A stretch of 64,000 bases of DNA from Utricularia gibba. Its lineage: Eukaryota; Streptophyta; Magnoliopsida; Lamiales; Lentibulariaceae. Position numbers and translations under genes: made by a program. The stretch's first letter is position 1. Each line of letters opens with the position of its first letter. Of the stretch, positions 25,406 to 38,310 are shown piece by piece. The stretch lies in contig NEEC01000008.1 of NCBI GenBank assembly GCA_002189035.1, positions 2,232,001 to 2,296,000 on the forward strand, read 5' to 3'. The notes beneath the pieces are model-generated. The model made no database searches and was not told the DNA's origin. It saw nothing but the letters and a program-made list of their open reading frames with translations.

Positions 25406-27433
25406 TTAACACTGGCTGCCAGGGTAACATAGAAGCGCGCCAGCATCGACAGTCAGGGAGCCAACAAGTGTGGAAGATTTAGCTCCCAAGCTTGAAGCTC
25501 TGGCATAGCTCCCTGAAGCTCCAGCTCCAGATGGTACAAAGTAAGCTCCATTGAGCATCAGGTCACCATCCGATCTCCAATTCCAGTTCCTCCATTGATA
25601 TACATCATCGTTTACTCTCTTTGTTACCTGGTCCAACAGAACTATCAGTATCAAAGCAGCGAGTAAAAAAGTGAATCAAAGAATGCTTTTTATTAGGAGG
25701 AAGTGGTATTTGAGATACTTCTTTTGCAAAGGGGTTAAATGGGGCAAGATATCGGTTGCCTTGGCTGTTGATAGTAGGTTCTGCGCTTCCGCCGATGGCA
25801 TACATCTCCCAGTGAGTATAGTCATTGTTTACTACATGAAAGTATCCATGTCTACACCTGAGATATTTTAGTTCCGGTGTCATCAAACTATATATGCAGG
25901 TTGGTAATGCCAGGTTCAAATGGGATGATAGAGCTTGAGACTGGAAGATAAGGTGGATCCCCAAGTCGTAAAAAGTATAGAGGAAAGAGCTCAAGCCTTG
26001 CATGTGTTACCTTGGCATCCTCTGGATGCATTCCTCACCAAAATGGTTGAATGCTATAGTGACTTGCATTAGTTTGTCTCTCGTGTAGCTATCACTGTGT
26101 CCCAGCAGCATAACCTACTCCAAGAACCACAGCTTTACTTGGTGACACAATTCCACCCCTTTGAAACACAAGGTATGCTTACCTCATTGTGCTTGGTGAA
26201 ATAGTTATTGGAGATTGTCAAGGAGGTTGAGCCCATGACCGCATCCACCAGGCCGTCAGCACAGTTAGAGAGGGAGTTGTGATCGATCCAAACGTGGCTT
26301 GAGCCAAATATTGAGATTGCATCTCCATCCGCCATAGTCCTCCAGCCATAATGAGTGGGTGAGCTTCTGACCATGGCGTTTCCTGTTGGCACACAGTCAT
26401 AGATATGGACACCATGGATGATCACGTTGGTTACGAACTGTATTGTGATGCAGGCTCCGTGTGCGATGCGCACATCGGCTCCCCGACCATCAATGGTCTT
26501 GAAGCTATTCATGATCAGCTCCTGCTGCAGAACAATAACCATGTCAGTCTCGAAGATGATCCAAAGTGGCTCGGTCTGGATGACGGCATAGCGCAGTGTT
26601 CCTGGTTTCGGATTCACAGGGTCTTCGTCACTGGAATCAGTCACAACGTAGAAGTCACCGTCGCGACCACCGATCGCATTGCGGCCGAAGCCAATACCAC
26701 AATCCGCAAGTCGTTTCCGGTCTTGCTCCCAGTTGGGATCGCATCTCCAGCAGTCATCTATTGGATTTCCAGAACCACATGAGAAGTAACCAACTTTGCT
26801 GTCCCGGGTAACGTTTCCTTTGCTCCTGAGGAAATTAAGAAGATGACGAGTGACAGCTACTTTCTTAAACGTAGGAGGATAAGGCACATAGTCAAATCAT
26901 GGAAAGGCAGCGGTTACTGGTGCATTTCAACAAAAAAGAAAGTTGCAAGCTGAAGGTGAAGGGCAACTGATCCCCTTCCCTCCCACATGGGTTGTCTCTT
27001 GTCACAGTTCGTTCTCATGGGTAAAGCTAACGTGGAAGTCTGTGCGTGATATCAAATCAAGGTAATGGTTATTATGCCCAAAATCATCTCAAAAAAGTTG
27101 CTTTTGGCCAGTGGTTTATAGCTAACGTTGTTTAGTCCTTGTCTTGTGTATCGGAATTCATGGGAGAAACACGAACAGCACAGAAACTTGAAAGAAATGC
27201 TGACCTCGGTGGGTTTCTGAACCTCTGCGGATGCTCTGCTCCAAGCTCTGAATAAGCAAGCAAACAGAGTAATCACTGAGGATGAGAACCAGCAAGAGAA
27301 ACGAAAGCAAGAGTTCAGAGCTCGTGTGTGCGGAATCATGTCTACACATTCTAAAAGCAAGGTACCCGGAGAAGGGGAGAAGCAGGAGCAGGAGACACAG
27401 AGAAAAGAAGAAGAGGCATCTGGTGGGAGCCAT
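25406..27433 (-). CDS. Pectate lyase (polysaccharide lyase family 1), secreted
   Basis: Cell-wall enzyme that cleaves de-esterified pectin by Ca2+-dependent beta-elimination. Six exons: 27366-27433, 27205-27247, 26183-26863, 26011-26114, 25719-25857, 25406-25627; 1257 nt, 418 aa. The N-terminus is a strong signal peptide ([20 protein letters not shown]). The beta-helix domain has [20 protein letters not shown], the Ca-site segment [56 protein letters not shown] and the catalytic-Arg region [19 protein letters not shown]. It ends [11 protein letters not shown]. The start of exon 3 (26863) was set by phase and an AAG acceptor and is the least certain junction. Confidence 0.94.
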
Positions 27434-27504
27434 TCCGGGGTCGTGCGCGGTGTGTCTGACTGAGAGAGATGCAGAGAGCGAGCGGTATGGTTCTTGCCGC
27501 TGCT

Positions 27505-27512
27505 CTTTTATA
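27505..27512 (-). promoter_or_regulatory. TATA box of pectate lyase
   Basis: TATAAAAG on the minus strand, 72 nt upstream of the ATG. Confidence 0.75.
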
Positions 27513-29269
27513 GACTCCTCTCTCCCCCACCTCTCCCTCTCTGCCTCATTCCACCAGTCTTCGTCGTGCAAGTGTTAACCAGATCGGTGGTTAGCGGAAG
27601 CCACAGTTGGTAGAAGGACACAAGTGCGAGACACAGTGGAACCACTCACACGAAATCAGGGGGAATTTCAAGTTACTATTTTTTTCTCAAAGTGGTACGG
27701 AATAGAACTATGCTACTTCCAAACTTGGTAATCCCTCATGGTTTCATTCCATTTGAAAATAGATGAATGTAGGATATTGTTTGTGAGAAAATTAATCATT
27801 TATAATATAAATTTTTTATATTATATGTGAAAAAATGATCATTTTTCTAAATGATATTTGAAATTGTTTTTTATTTATTTCACTCCGGATCAGAACAAGA
27901 CTTCATTGGATTGTTGCCATTCTAAACCGTTTAAGAACCGAACCAAAACCCGTATTCGATTCGGATTGAACCGGGGTACCTTTTTTCAAGTTTGGATCAT
28001 ACAAGTAATTTAATGGATGATTTATTTGAAAGAAGCTTTGTAACGGTTGGAAGTGACTGAAGAACCATTTTATTTTTTAAAACATTCGCGTTTAGTTTAT
28101 TGTCTTAGGCAACTCATCATCGTCATGTCCTAATGGGGTGGATGGTAACGGCTCGCCCGCCCGCCCGCTCTCTCGAACCGCCGCCGACCGTACGGACACA
28201 CATTTACATATATTCTAAAACATATGAATAATCACATAGCATATATTTATTTAAATATAAATGATTTAAACATATATTTAAATAACTTAAAAAAACCCTA
28301 ATCCAGGGTAACGTGTACACGTGATCTGGGCTGTAGCCATTTGGCAACTGACTCAACTAGGGGACAGACAAAGCCGCATTTCTTGTGGATAACACTTAAA
28401 ATAAAATTACAAAAATTCTTTCTGTTTTCTATTTCTTTAAAAAAAAAAACAATTCTCTTCTCTGACGTCAGCACAGCATCATATTCCCCAAAGAGAAGGA
28501 TCGACTATTACCTGGTACCATGAATATTGATTATTTAATGGGCCCCATTTTAATACCTAATGATTATTTGGTTAAGATCTCATTTCAGAACGTCATGTCA
28601 AAATGTCGTGCAGCTTTGGCGCAGCTACCGTGCACATGTTGATGGTTATTGAGACCGGAGTGGACCCGCGGGTCCCACCCCACGAGAATATTTGGTTAGC
28701 CAATCAAATTTTTTTCATGCTTATTTTAAATATTATTGTTTAATCACTTAATTAGGTGTGTTTCACGGTCTAACAGTATCCACCATCAGCCAAAATTATC
28801 ATCTATATCCGGCTATCAAATTTTTAATTTCATTATCTGAAATTGTTAGATGTATTTCGTAATATTTATCGACTCATATTGTTTATCATAAAAATATGTG
28901 TAACGTAAAAATTATTAAAAAATTAAAGATGGAAATTAAATACAATTATTAATAAATTCATATATCTTGACTCATGTATAAAATTGGATATACTCAAAAT
29001 GATTTTCTAAGGTAAATAATTTTAAAATTAAATTTTAAGAAATATTCTATATAACTATTACTAAATTATTTGTTTTTTAACAATAATATTTTAATAAAAG
29101 GATAATAATTTCCAAAGCTCCAAGGGAAAATGTGGGCCGAGTCCAATTCAAAAGACATATGATCCGCATGGAGCAGAATGTGGATCCCTAAATTGGGCCT
29201 TCATTTGCATTTGTTGACGTACGGACGCTGAAACTTTTCTAAATGACCCATCTGAGAAACTCAACCATG
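27513..29269. other. AT-rich intergenic DNA
   Basis: Pectate lyase upstream DNA, then mostly AT-rich sequence. A short GC-rich patch with GCCC repeats lies at 28155-28195. No coding region, repeat or RNA gene could be supported. Confidence 0.4.
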
Positions 29270-29968
29270 ACGATGGTTCCGCCGTTGGGGTGGAGGACTT
29301 GCCCGGTGATTTACGAGGAATCTGCGTTAGAAGCCAAAAACACGTACGACGGAGCTACTCAATCGGCTGCCCAGCTCTTCGCATCGGCACCTGCTTTCCG
29401 AAGTTTGCCGTCTTCTCCTCCGAGAACGATGCCGGAATCAATGCTGTCCAGATCGGCCCCGGGGCTACTCCGTTGATGCGTATCCCTTTTTCGGCGAGCT
29501 GAAGCGCCAGCGCTCGCGTGAACCCTACGGTCGCCCCTTTTGTGGATGTGTAGTCGAGCAACGACGGGTTCCTTTGTAGGCGGTAACCGACGTCGTATTT
29601 GATGATCGAACTCCCCGCTTTCATATGCTTCAGGGCATGCCTACGGGAAGGCTTTCGGAATCATAAATGGGTAATCAGCCCCCGATTTTTAGGGCAAAAT
29701 TGGATCCGTAACGTCTTTTCCTGGTGGTGAAGAAGTAGGAGAAGATGTTGGTACGGAAAACTCTCTCAAGGCGGGGCTCATCGATCTCCTCCACGGAGCA
29801 CTCGTGTTGCTCGCCGGCGTTGTTGACGAGAACGTCGATGCGACCGAAGCAATTGACTACCTCCTCCACCACGCGCCTGCAGTTGTCATCGTATCCCAAA
29901 TCGGCGGCCACCGCAATGGGCTCCTTGGCGTCCCCTTGCTTCGCCTCCCTCAGAATCTCCAGTGTATC
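29270..29968 (-). pseudogene. Degenerate short-chain dehydrogenase/reductase, 5'-truncated
   Basis: Remains of an SDR of the plant aldehyde reductase / glucose-ribitol dehydrogenase-like class. The 29721-29968 segment reads TLEILREAKQGDAKEPIAVA, RIDVLVNNAGEQ and RLERVFRTNIFSYFFTTR. After an 80-nt former intron (29641-29720, acceptor GTAG kept, donor now GA) comes HALKHMKAGSSII, the catalytic-type YTSTKGATVGFTRALALQLA and RINGVAPGPIWTALIPASF. Lesions: no N-terminal exon with the GxxxGIG cofactor motif; damaged donor; paired +1/-1 shifts between SSII and NPSLLDY; a -1 shift after AGQPIE; and TAA where the family has Tyr before ITGQVLHPNGG. Unlike the single-base problems elsewhere in the window, these accumulated changes indicate true decay. 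Confidence 0.88.
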
Positions 29969-30548
29969 TTTAGTTCAAAAAGTATGTTATTATTTTTGAA
30001 CTGCATAGCAATAGTAAATATATATTCATATATTGTATTAACATTAATGACGTAATTTAAAATACTAGAAAGCTAAAATAATATAAATATATTTATTATC
30101 CCATGTTTTAAAATACAAAATAAATAGATTGATTTTCAATACACAAACCGTAATAAATTTTAAGAGGTAAAATATAAATATTATTATAAACCATAATATA
30201 TTATATTATTATATTTGTATAATATACATTATATATTATAAATATATTATTCTTATTTATTACACATCCTTGACCCTAAAATCTAAAATTCACTTGGACG
30301 AGGTAACCAGCAAATATTACACCTATAAATATATCACCTATCGGTTGTTGGGACAACACTATGAACCGGGTAGCCTTAAAGGGGTCCACATGCAATTGTT
30401 CTGACGTACAAATCGAACGAGCTGTCCAGCAGCTGTGCAGAACAAATTCATTCCCCGACGCCCGCACATCTTTCTTCTGTTTTCGTCCCCCGCCAGCCGA
30501 CGGAGCTTCAGGAGTGGAAAGCTTGGATCCGATACGCCACTGCGTGCA
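29969..30548. other. Very AT-rich intergenic DNA
   Basis: 30000-30270 is nearly pure AT with TATATTA-type low complexity. The missing 5' exon of the SDR pseudogene is not here. 30340-30548 is the probable promoter and leader of the next gene. Confidence 0.45.
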
Positions 30549-30953
30549 ATGAGGTCGATTTTCCGGCAGCGGTTCGATCAGTCGCTTCCTGTTTCCCATG
30601 GCCGAGTCCAAGACGGCAAAGGCCAAACGCAGGGTCTCCGCCGCCGCCTCTCCTCGCTATCCCTAAATCTCAAAATTAACCCTTCCGCCGCGGAATGGAC
30701 CCTCCGCCGCTCCAAATCCTTCTCCTCCTTCGGCCAAAACGCTGGAAGCTCACTCAGGGGGTGGTGGTCCCGGAGCTGGGGCTGGATCCTGTCTCGTAAG
30801 CCCTCCTTCGCTGTAGATCTGGAGATGAATGAGGAAGAAGCCGCGGCTCTGGGTACTCACAATAGAGGCAGTTTACGCCATATCTTTCACAAGTTCAGTA
30901 CTCAGATCAGCCGGAAGCTCCACCGCGCCGCCGACGACCGCCTCCCAAGGTGA
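30549..30953 (+). CDS. Unrecognised small basic plant protein
   Basis: I do not recognise this gene. One exon of 405 nt gives 134 aa starting MRSIFRQRFDQSLPVSHG. It is rich in Arg and Ser (RRRLSSLSLNLK, LRRSKSFSSFGQ), has a Trp cluster (GWWSRSWGWILSRKPSFAVD) and then an acidic-to-neutral segment (LEMNEEEAAALGTHNRGSLR) before a basic tail. There is no signal peptide or membrane segment. GC-rich, codon-like composition stands out against the AT-rich surroundings. The frame ends in CCAAGGTGA, where AG/GTGACC could instead be a splice donor, so the C-terminus may continue in another exon. Confidence 0.6.
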   Translation: MRSIFRQRFDQSLPVSHGRVQDGKGQTQGLRRRLSSLSLNLKINPSAAEWTLRRSKSFSSFGQNAGSSLRGWWSRSWGWILSRKPSFAVDLEMNEEEAAALGTHNRGSLRHIFHKFSTQISRKLHRAADDRLPR

Positions 30954-31362
30954 CCCCCTCTCGACGCCTCCCTCCTCACCGCTCGTTCAACTATACATAC
31001 CGCAATTCCTTATTGCTTCCATTGTGCATTTGTTCATGTTCGAAGTATTCCCCTTTTGCTTTCGAAACAGAATAGCGTATTTTCGTTAATTTAAATATCA
31101 TATTTATACGTCATCCACTCACACTGTGCCACGTGGAATCGGAACCTACCACAAGAACTCCAGAATCTCCGGCAACATGCAGCTCCCAGCCCAGCAGCAT
31201 TCTGCTCGACGGGATGCGCAGAACATGTGTCTACCGGCGACTGATGGCTATAGAATCCACAGCAATTGATGCAGTCCAACGGCAAGGTGCTACTGAGCTT
31301 CCATGAGCTTCTGCAGAAGGCAAGTTGTTCGTTACCTGGTTCACTTTGGGAAGAATGTCTGT
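30954..31362. other. Convergent 3' flanks
   Basis: 3' region of the small plus-strand gene and 3' UTR of the CDPK (minus). No further gene was identified. Confidence 0.4.
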
Positions 31363-33487
<2,125 letters not shown>

Positions 33488-35085
33488 GAAACGGCCTGAT
33501 TTCCCGGTTTCTCCCTTTCACTCAGAATGCCAATCCCTTCCACATCAAAGGGATCATAGATATCCTGATATTCTGGAATCAAAGATACAAATTAAAGGAA
33601 CCATAAGCTGCAACAACAGCAAAAGCTCAACTTCTAGGAACCCCACAAAAAACGAGCAATCACCCGAAAGCAGATCAGAGCATTACAAACAAACAGACAC
33701 ACGCAACCCAGAAAATAGAGGATACCCACAAAAAAAGCGTACTTGATCAAACATAGCTAAAAAAGAAAAGCCCTTTTAAAAGTAGAAAAAAGGAGACGAT
33801 GGATCTTCGTTCAGATTTTGTATCTTCAACCTCCCCAAGAGGAAAAGAGAAACGAACCCGGCAGTCAAAAAATATCTCTGTGCTAACTTGCAGCAGTCAT
33901 GTGTCTTGGACATATTCATGTTCGAGCAAAGGTTTTTTAATCCATTTTTTGTTCTGTAAAATTCCGTTCTTTATCCCGGTGGGGACTCCCTGCAGACGTG
34001 GTTTTCAACCAAGGAAGACGACCGGAAAACCAGTCACATGTACACTCCCATTTCTAATTATTAAAATCCTCATCTTCCACCTTCCTATGCATCCCACGTT
34101 GTTCACACCTCATCTTCTCGAACAAAATTCCTTCGGGTGATTGAGGCTTCGTGCTGTTACCGCATCAGTAGCCTTGGCATTACTTCGATCTTCAACCATT
34201 TCTGCGTAGGAAAGCAAAAAATGACCGACACCCATTATCACGTATCCTTCTCGCCCCATTTTGAATATTCTGAAAAGAAAGCAACCGAAGCATAAAGGAG
34301 TGCAATCAGACTATCTAATCAAACTCATCGTATGACAGAAAAACACCAATGCTCAACCAAACACAGAGATGGAAACGCATGCATCTGACCCAATTCATGA
34401 TCCTCTCCATATTTTTCACTTCACCGATCTTTGTCGCAAACTTTTGAAAATCGGGAGCAAAATTTCAAACTCCAAATCCATCAATGAATCAAGAACCCAA
34501 AACCTATGAGATTTGTTTCATTCAACGCGGCTGATTAACCCAGAATCTATTAATTTATTTTTAGTAATTCATGACTAATTGAAATTCTGATATCCATTTT
34601 AAATTTTAATTTTTATTCCAAAATTCAATTTATTTAAATGAAAAAGTAAAAAAAAAAAGAGAGAAATAGAAATAGAATCTTCAAAAATTTCGATGTTTTA
34701 ATTAAAGAAAATTCAATATATTCATAAAATACTTAGATTTTCCTAATTTTATTAGTATAAATGTATAAAATATGCATTATTAAATAAATCATATATTTAT
34801 TTAAACACATTCAGGATATTTAAATAATATATTTTGAAAAAATGTGAACATAGAAAAGTTTGAAATATTTTTAAATTATGGGATGGACACAAAATCAAAA
34901 TAAGAGGAAACAACGGAACACTGCCCGCTGCCCGCTGCCCGGCGTATAAATGAACTATTGCAATGCAGCTGTGAGCTGTTGCCAGCAATTTCCAGTCGTT
35001 GCCAGCAATCTGGTTTTTTCTTGTGTTTTATTTTATTTTATTTATTCCGCTCTTCTTCCTCTTCTCCGCCGTCTCCAACGCCGCG
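33488..35085. other. Divergent intergenic region, CDPK and EXORDIUM-like promoters
   Basis: It contains the CDPK leader with a probable leader-intron acceptor at about 33572, A/T-rich DNA at 34550-34900, and the EXORDIUM-like promoter with three GCCCGCT-type repeats (about 34923-34942) and TATAAA (34945-34950). No further gene was found. Confidence 0.5.
34945..34950 (+). promoter_or_regulatory. TATA box of EXORDIUM-like gene
   Basis: TATAAA. Transcription from about 34975-34980 makes the ATG at 35086 the first in the message, which decides the start. Confidence 0.7.
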
Positions 35086-36102
35086 ATGTGGTCTCTTATT
35101 CTCCTCTTCCTCTCTTTTTCGCCGCTCCTTCATGGTGCGCCGGACCGCCAAAGCCAACAGAATTTCGGAATTCCGGCGAAAGTCCCCGGGGACTTCTCGG
35201 AATCCAAGAAATTTGAGGGCTCGTCGGAGTTAGTTAACCTCCGGTACCACATGGGACCAGTTCTTTCCTCTCCGATCAACATTTACATTGTCTGGTACGG
35301 GAACTGGACTGCCACTCAACAGCTTCTCATCAAGGATTTCATTCTGTCCATCTCAGCCACAAGCCACCGCGTCGCGCCGTCGCCGTCTGTGGCGGAGTGG
35401 TGGCGCACCGTCTCGCTTTACACCGATCAAACCGGGGCTAACATCTCACGCTCCGTCGCTATTGCCGGAGAGTATGCAGACGCAAGTTACTCCCAAGGCG
35501 TGAGCCTCACGCGCCTCTCGATTCAGCATGTGATCGGAAACGCCGTCAGATCTAAACCCTTCGCCGTCGACCACAAGAACGGTATCTACCTCGTGTTGAC
35601 CTCCACTGACGTCGCCGTACAAGATTTCTGCCGTGCAGTCTGTGGCTTCCACTACTTCACTTTCCCGTCCATGGTGGGTTACACATTGCCGTACGCTTGG
35701 GTCGGCAATTCCGGCAAGCAGTGTCCCGAAGTCTGCGCGTACCCCTTCGCCGTACCGGACTATATGTCGGGTGGCGGGCCGGGGAAGCTCAGGCCGCCGA
35801 ATGGCGACGTGGGAATCGACGGTATGATAAGTGTCATCGGCCACGAGCTGGCTGAGCTGTCCTCGAATCCGTTGGTGAACGCGTGGTACGCCGGCGAAGA
35901 CCCCACCGCTCCCACCGAGATCGGAGACCTCTGTGAGGGATTGTACGGCACCGGCGGTGGCGGAGGCTACATTGGCCAGGTGATGAAAGACCGCGGAGGA
36001 AGGACGTACAATATGAACGGCCGCCGTGGCCGGAAATTCCTGGTGCAGTGGATCTGGAGCCCGACACTGAAAGCGTGTTCCGGTCCCAATGCCCTGGACT
36101 GA
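35086..36102 (+). CDS. EXL: EXORDIUM-like (PHI-1 family) secreted protein
   Basis: Apoplastic protein of the EXORDIUM/phosphate-induced-1 family, linked to brassinosteroid- and carbon-dependent growth in other plants. Single exon, 1017 nt, 338 aa. Signal peptide [20 protein letters not shown]. Family blocks: [117 protein letters not shown] and the tail [20 protein letters not shown]. The frame is open 29 codons further upstream, but only a TTG lies there. No defect was seen. Confidence 0.94.
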   Translation: MWSLILLFLSFSPLLHGAPDRQSQQNFGIPAKVPGDFSESKKFEGSSELVNLRYHMGPVLSSPINIYIVWYGNWTATQQLLIKDFILSISATSHRVAPSPSVAEWWRTVSLYTDQTGANISRSVAIAGEYADASYSQGVSLTRLSIQHVIGNAVRSKPFAVDHKNGIYLVLTSTDVAVQDFCRAVCGFHYFTFPSMVGYTLPYAWVGNSGKQCPEVCAYPFAVPDYMSGGGPGKLRPPNGDVGIDGMISVIGHELAELSSNPLVNAWYAGEDPTAPTEIGDLCEGLYGTGGGGGYIGQVMKDRGGRTYNMNGRRGRKFLVQWIWSPTLKACSGPNALD

Positions 36103-36327
36103 ACTCCGACAAAAACCCGCTTATTCCGCTTCACACCACAGAAATTATTTTCCGTTTTGTAAATTTTTTATTCTTTTTTGTTATTTTCTTTTCTTTTTCC
36201 ATCGCATTTCTCTTTCAATAGCACATAGCAACAATTTTTTGGTCCATGAAAACACTAAAACGGCATTAATTAAATTATCTATCTTAAACACACTCGAAAG
36301 CTGTAAACTTTCACTATAATCAGAAGA

Positions 36328-36429
36328 TTAAGGCTGTGGATGACCTGATAAGAGGGTGATGGGAGCCAGGATGGTGCAAGAAGCAGCTATCATGGCGGCT
36401 CCTCCGACCCATAAGATTAAGAAGGCCAT
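36328..36429 (-). CDS. Possible 33-aa hydrophobic small protein
   Basis: A short frame between two convergent genes starts MAFLILWVGGAAMIAASCTI and ends LLSGHPQP. It would form one membrane-spanning helix with a short polar tail. Codon choice looks coding-like, and the AT-rich spacer around it makes the block stand out. I do not recognise it. It could be an independent small gene, the last exon of something not seen, or chance. Confidence 0.3.
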   Translation of the reverse strand: MAFLILWVGGAAMIAASCTILAPITLLSGHPQP

Positions 36430-36571
36430 TATGCTTCATTAATCATGCTAAATATACAGCAATCCTTTCATAAACACAAGATTTGCAAGTACTTATTTGA
36501 ATGGAACATCAACATTTACTCCACAATCATACTTGCTTTAGTCAACAGAGCGGGGGGACACTGAAATGGGA

Positions 36572-37825
36572 TTATGTGTGAATTTGAAAGCTTACTGTGC
36601 ATTTCTTCCACTCCTCTTCCTCTTCCTGCTTACTGCTTTCATAAAAGCTCACCAACCCACTGCCGCTCTCCAGAGCTACTGCTGATGTACTCCTCGTCCC
36701 ATATCCTCCCTACAAAAAAAAAAAAAAAAAACAAAATCACTCAAAGTTTCAGTGTTATTGATACATTTCAGCAAACCAACTCTTTCTACGCTTCATCAAT
36801 GGAGGGTTGTCATGTAGCCGCACGCATGTTACCAAAGCAAACTATGTGTAGGTGATTACAAAATTTGCTAGCTTTAGACCTCCTGGTTCTTTCACTGTTA
36901 CGAGGGGAGGTTTTGTACATAGTCTTCAAAGTGAAAATGGTTTGTTTTGACTTACAGAAGATGTGGTGGCTTGGACGAAGATAGAGCTGAGGAGGTACTC
37001 AAAATCAGGAGAATAAATCCCAGGAAGATGGCGTTCATATTTTGTCGTCTCGTTCATCAGAATCTCGGCCATTTCTTGTAACGAAATCTCGGATTCTAAG
37101 AACTTCCCCACCACTTCCTCGAAATGGTGACGCAGCCTTTCAGCCTAAGCAAATGCAAGCAGTGCAATTTGAAGGAGTGCGGGCAACAGTTAACAGAAAC
37201 AAAAATGGTGTACCTTCGGCCATGGAGTGTCGAGTGCAGCATTTGACAATACGTGAATACCAGGGGGAACTTCTAAGATCACTAAATCATGGTTGCTATG
37301 CCTGTTGGAGATGTAAACCATGGTTAAGGAGGCAAGATCAGCCACGATTAGATTGAAGCCACTGTAATCCTGGCATTCTCCCACCAATTCCTCCGCGAAA
37401 TCTCTGGGGGTTTTTCCACTCTGCACCGCGTTGATCGATAATAAGGTGTTCGATGAGCATCAGGCACCAATTTCCAAAAACATTACCTTCAGAAAGCGAA
37501 CAGGGAGTTCGCCCCTGCTTTTGACTCGGGAATTGGACTTTACTTCCCTCACATTGGTCACAAACGCCAGCCTTCCGGTTCTCGTACAAGCCAGCCACGT
37601 TCCGCCGGCCTCGCCGTCTCTTCCGCCGAGCGTCACGCCGTCCTCCCACCACCTCAACGGCGTCGTCGCCCTGTGATCACCGGAAAATTAAAATGAGATC
37701 ACCCTTCAATCGACACGGAAACAGAAGACTTAGGCCAGATACCGGCTGTAGTATTCGTCACGATTGAGCAGCAACAAGAAGGGAAATCGGGAGTCCAATT
37801 TCCACATAAACACTGATATACACAT
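36572..37825 (-). CDS. TANGO2: TANGO2-like (NRDE family) protein
   Basis: Homologue of Transport and Golgi organisation 2; the animal protein affects Golgi/ER organisation and mitochondrial lipid or haem handling, and the plant role is not settled. Five exons: 37743-37825, 37487-37670, 37214-37420, 36956-37144, 36572-36709; 801 nt, 266 aa. The start MCISVFMWKLDSRFPFLLLL is followed by the NRDE motif (LNRDEYYSR) that defines the family. Then come WWEDGVTLGGRDGEAGGTWL, RLAFVTNVREVK, KSRGELPVRFLK, YSGFNLIVADLASLTMVYIS, PGIHVLSNAALDTPWPK, LPGIYSPDFEYLLSSIFV and GYGTRSTSAVAL. The second residue Cys, conserved and possibly exposed by Met removal, is present. All junctions keep frame. Confidence 0.92.
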
Positions 37826-38310
37826 GCTCTTCTTTTCTTCAAAAACACGAATTCAACCTCGAATTCCAACAGTTTCAGCGTGGGATCCAGAGGAATCTGC
37901 ACAGTTCTCCGGCTGCCAGAAGCCATTTTTCTACGATCTGAGACACTATTAGGCAATGGCCTTTCCCCTCTCCTTTTCGGTGCGGAATTATCCAAAAGGC
38001 GGTGGTTAATTATCCTTGAATTAAAATTATTTAAAAGTCAAATACATTTTTATAAAATTAAAAATAATATATATCTTAATTAGTCAAACTTGATTATGGT
38101 TAATAAGACCTTAAAACATGAGTTTAGTACCAGTAATTACTGCAGTCTATATTTCATTTTTCAAAAAAACCCATTAATATCTACGTATTAGAAATGTAGA
38201 CTTGTTCTTTGAGTTTACATTTGTTTCTTCCCCAGCGAGGTAGCTCCGTCGAAAGGCGTACGTCTGACGTTGATCTAGAAACCCTAGTTTTCCGCTATTG
38301 GGATCAGAAT
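37826..38310. other. Divergent promoter, TANGO2-like and IDH1
   Basis: About 485 nt between two divergent genes. It has an AT-rich core (38020-38200) and a telo-box (38279-38287) in the IDH1 leader. Confidence 0.5.
38279..38287 (+). promoter_or_regulatory. Telo-box in IDH1 leader
   Basis: AAACCCTAG, 24 nt upstream of the IDH1 ATG. Confidence 0.5.

Noticed and set aside
34999-35085. N-terminal extension of the EXORDIUM-like protein
   Set aside because: The first codon there is TTG, and the signal peptide starts at the ATG at 35086, the first ATG after the TATA box.
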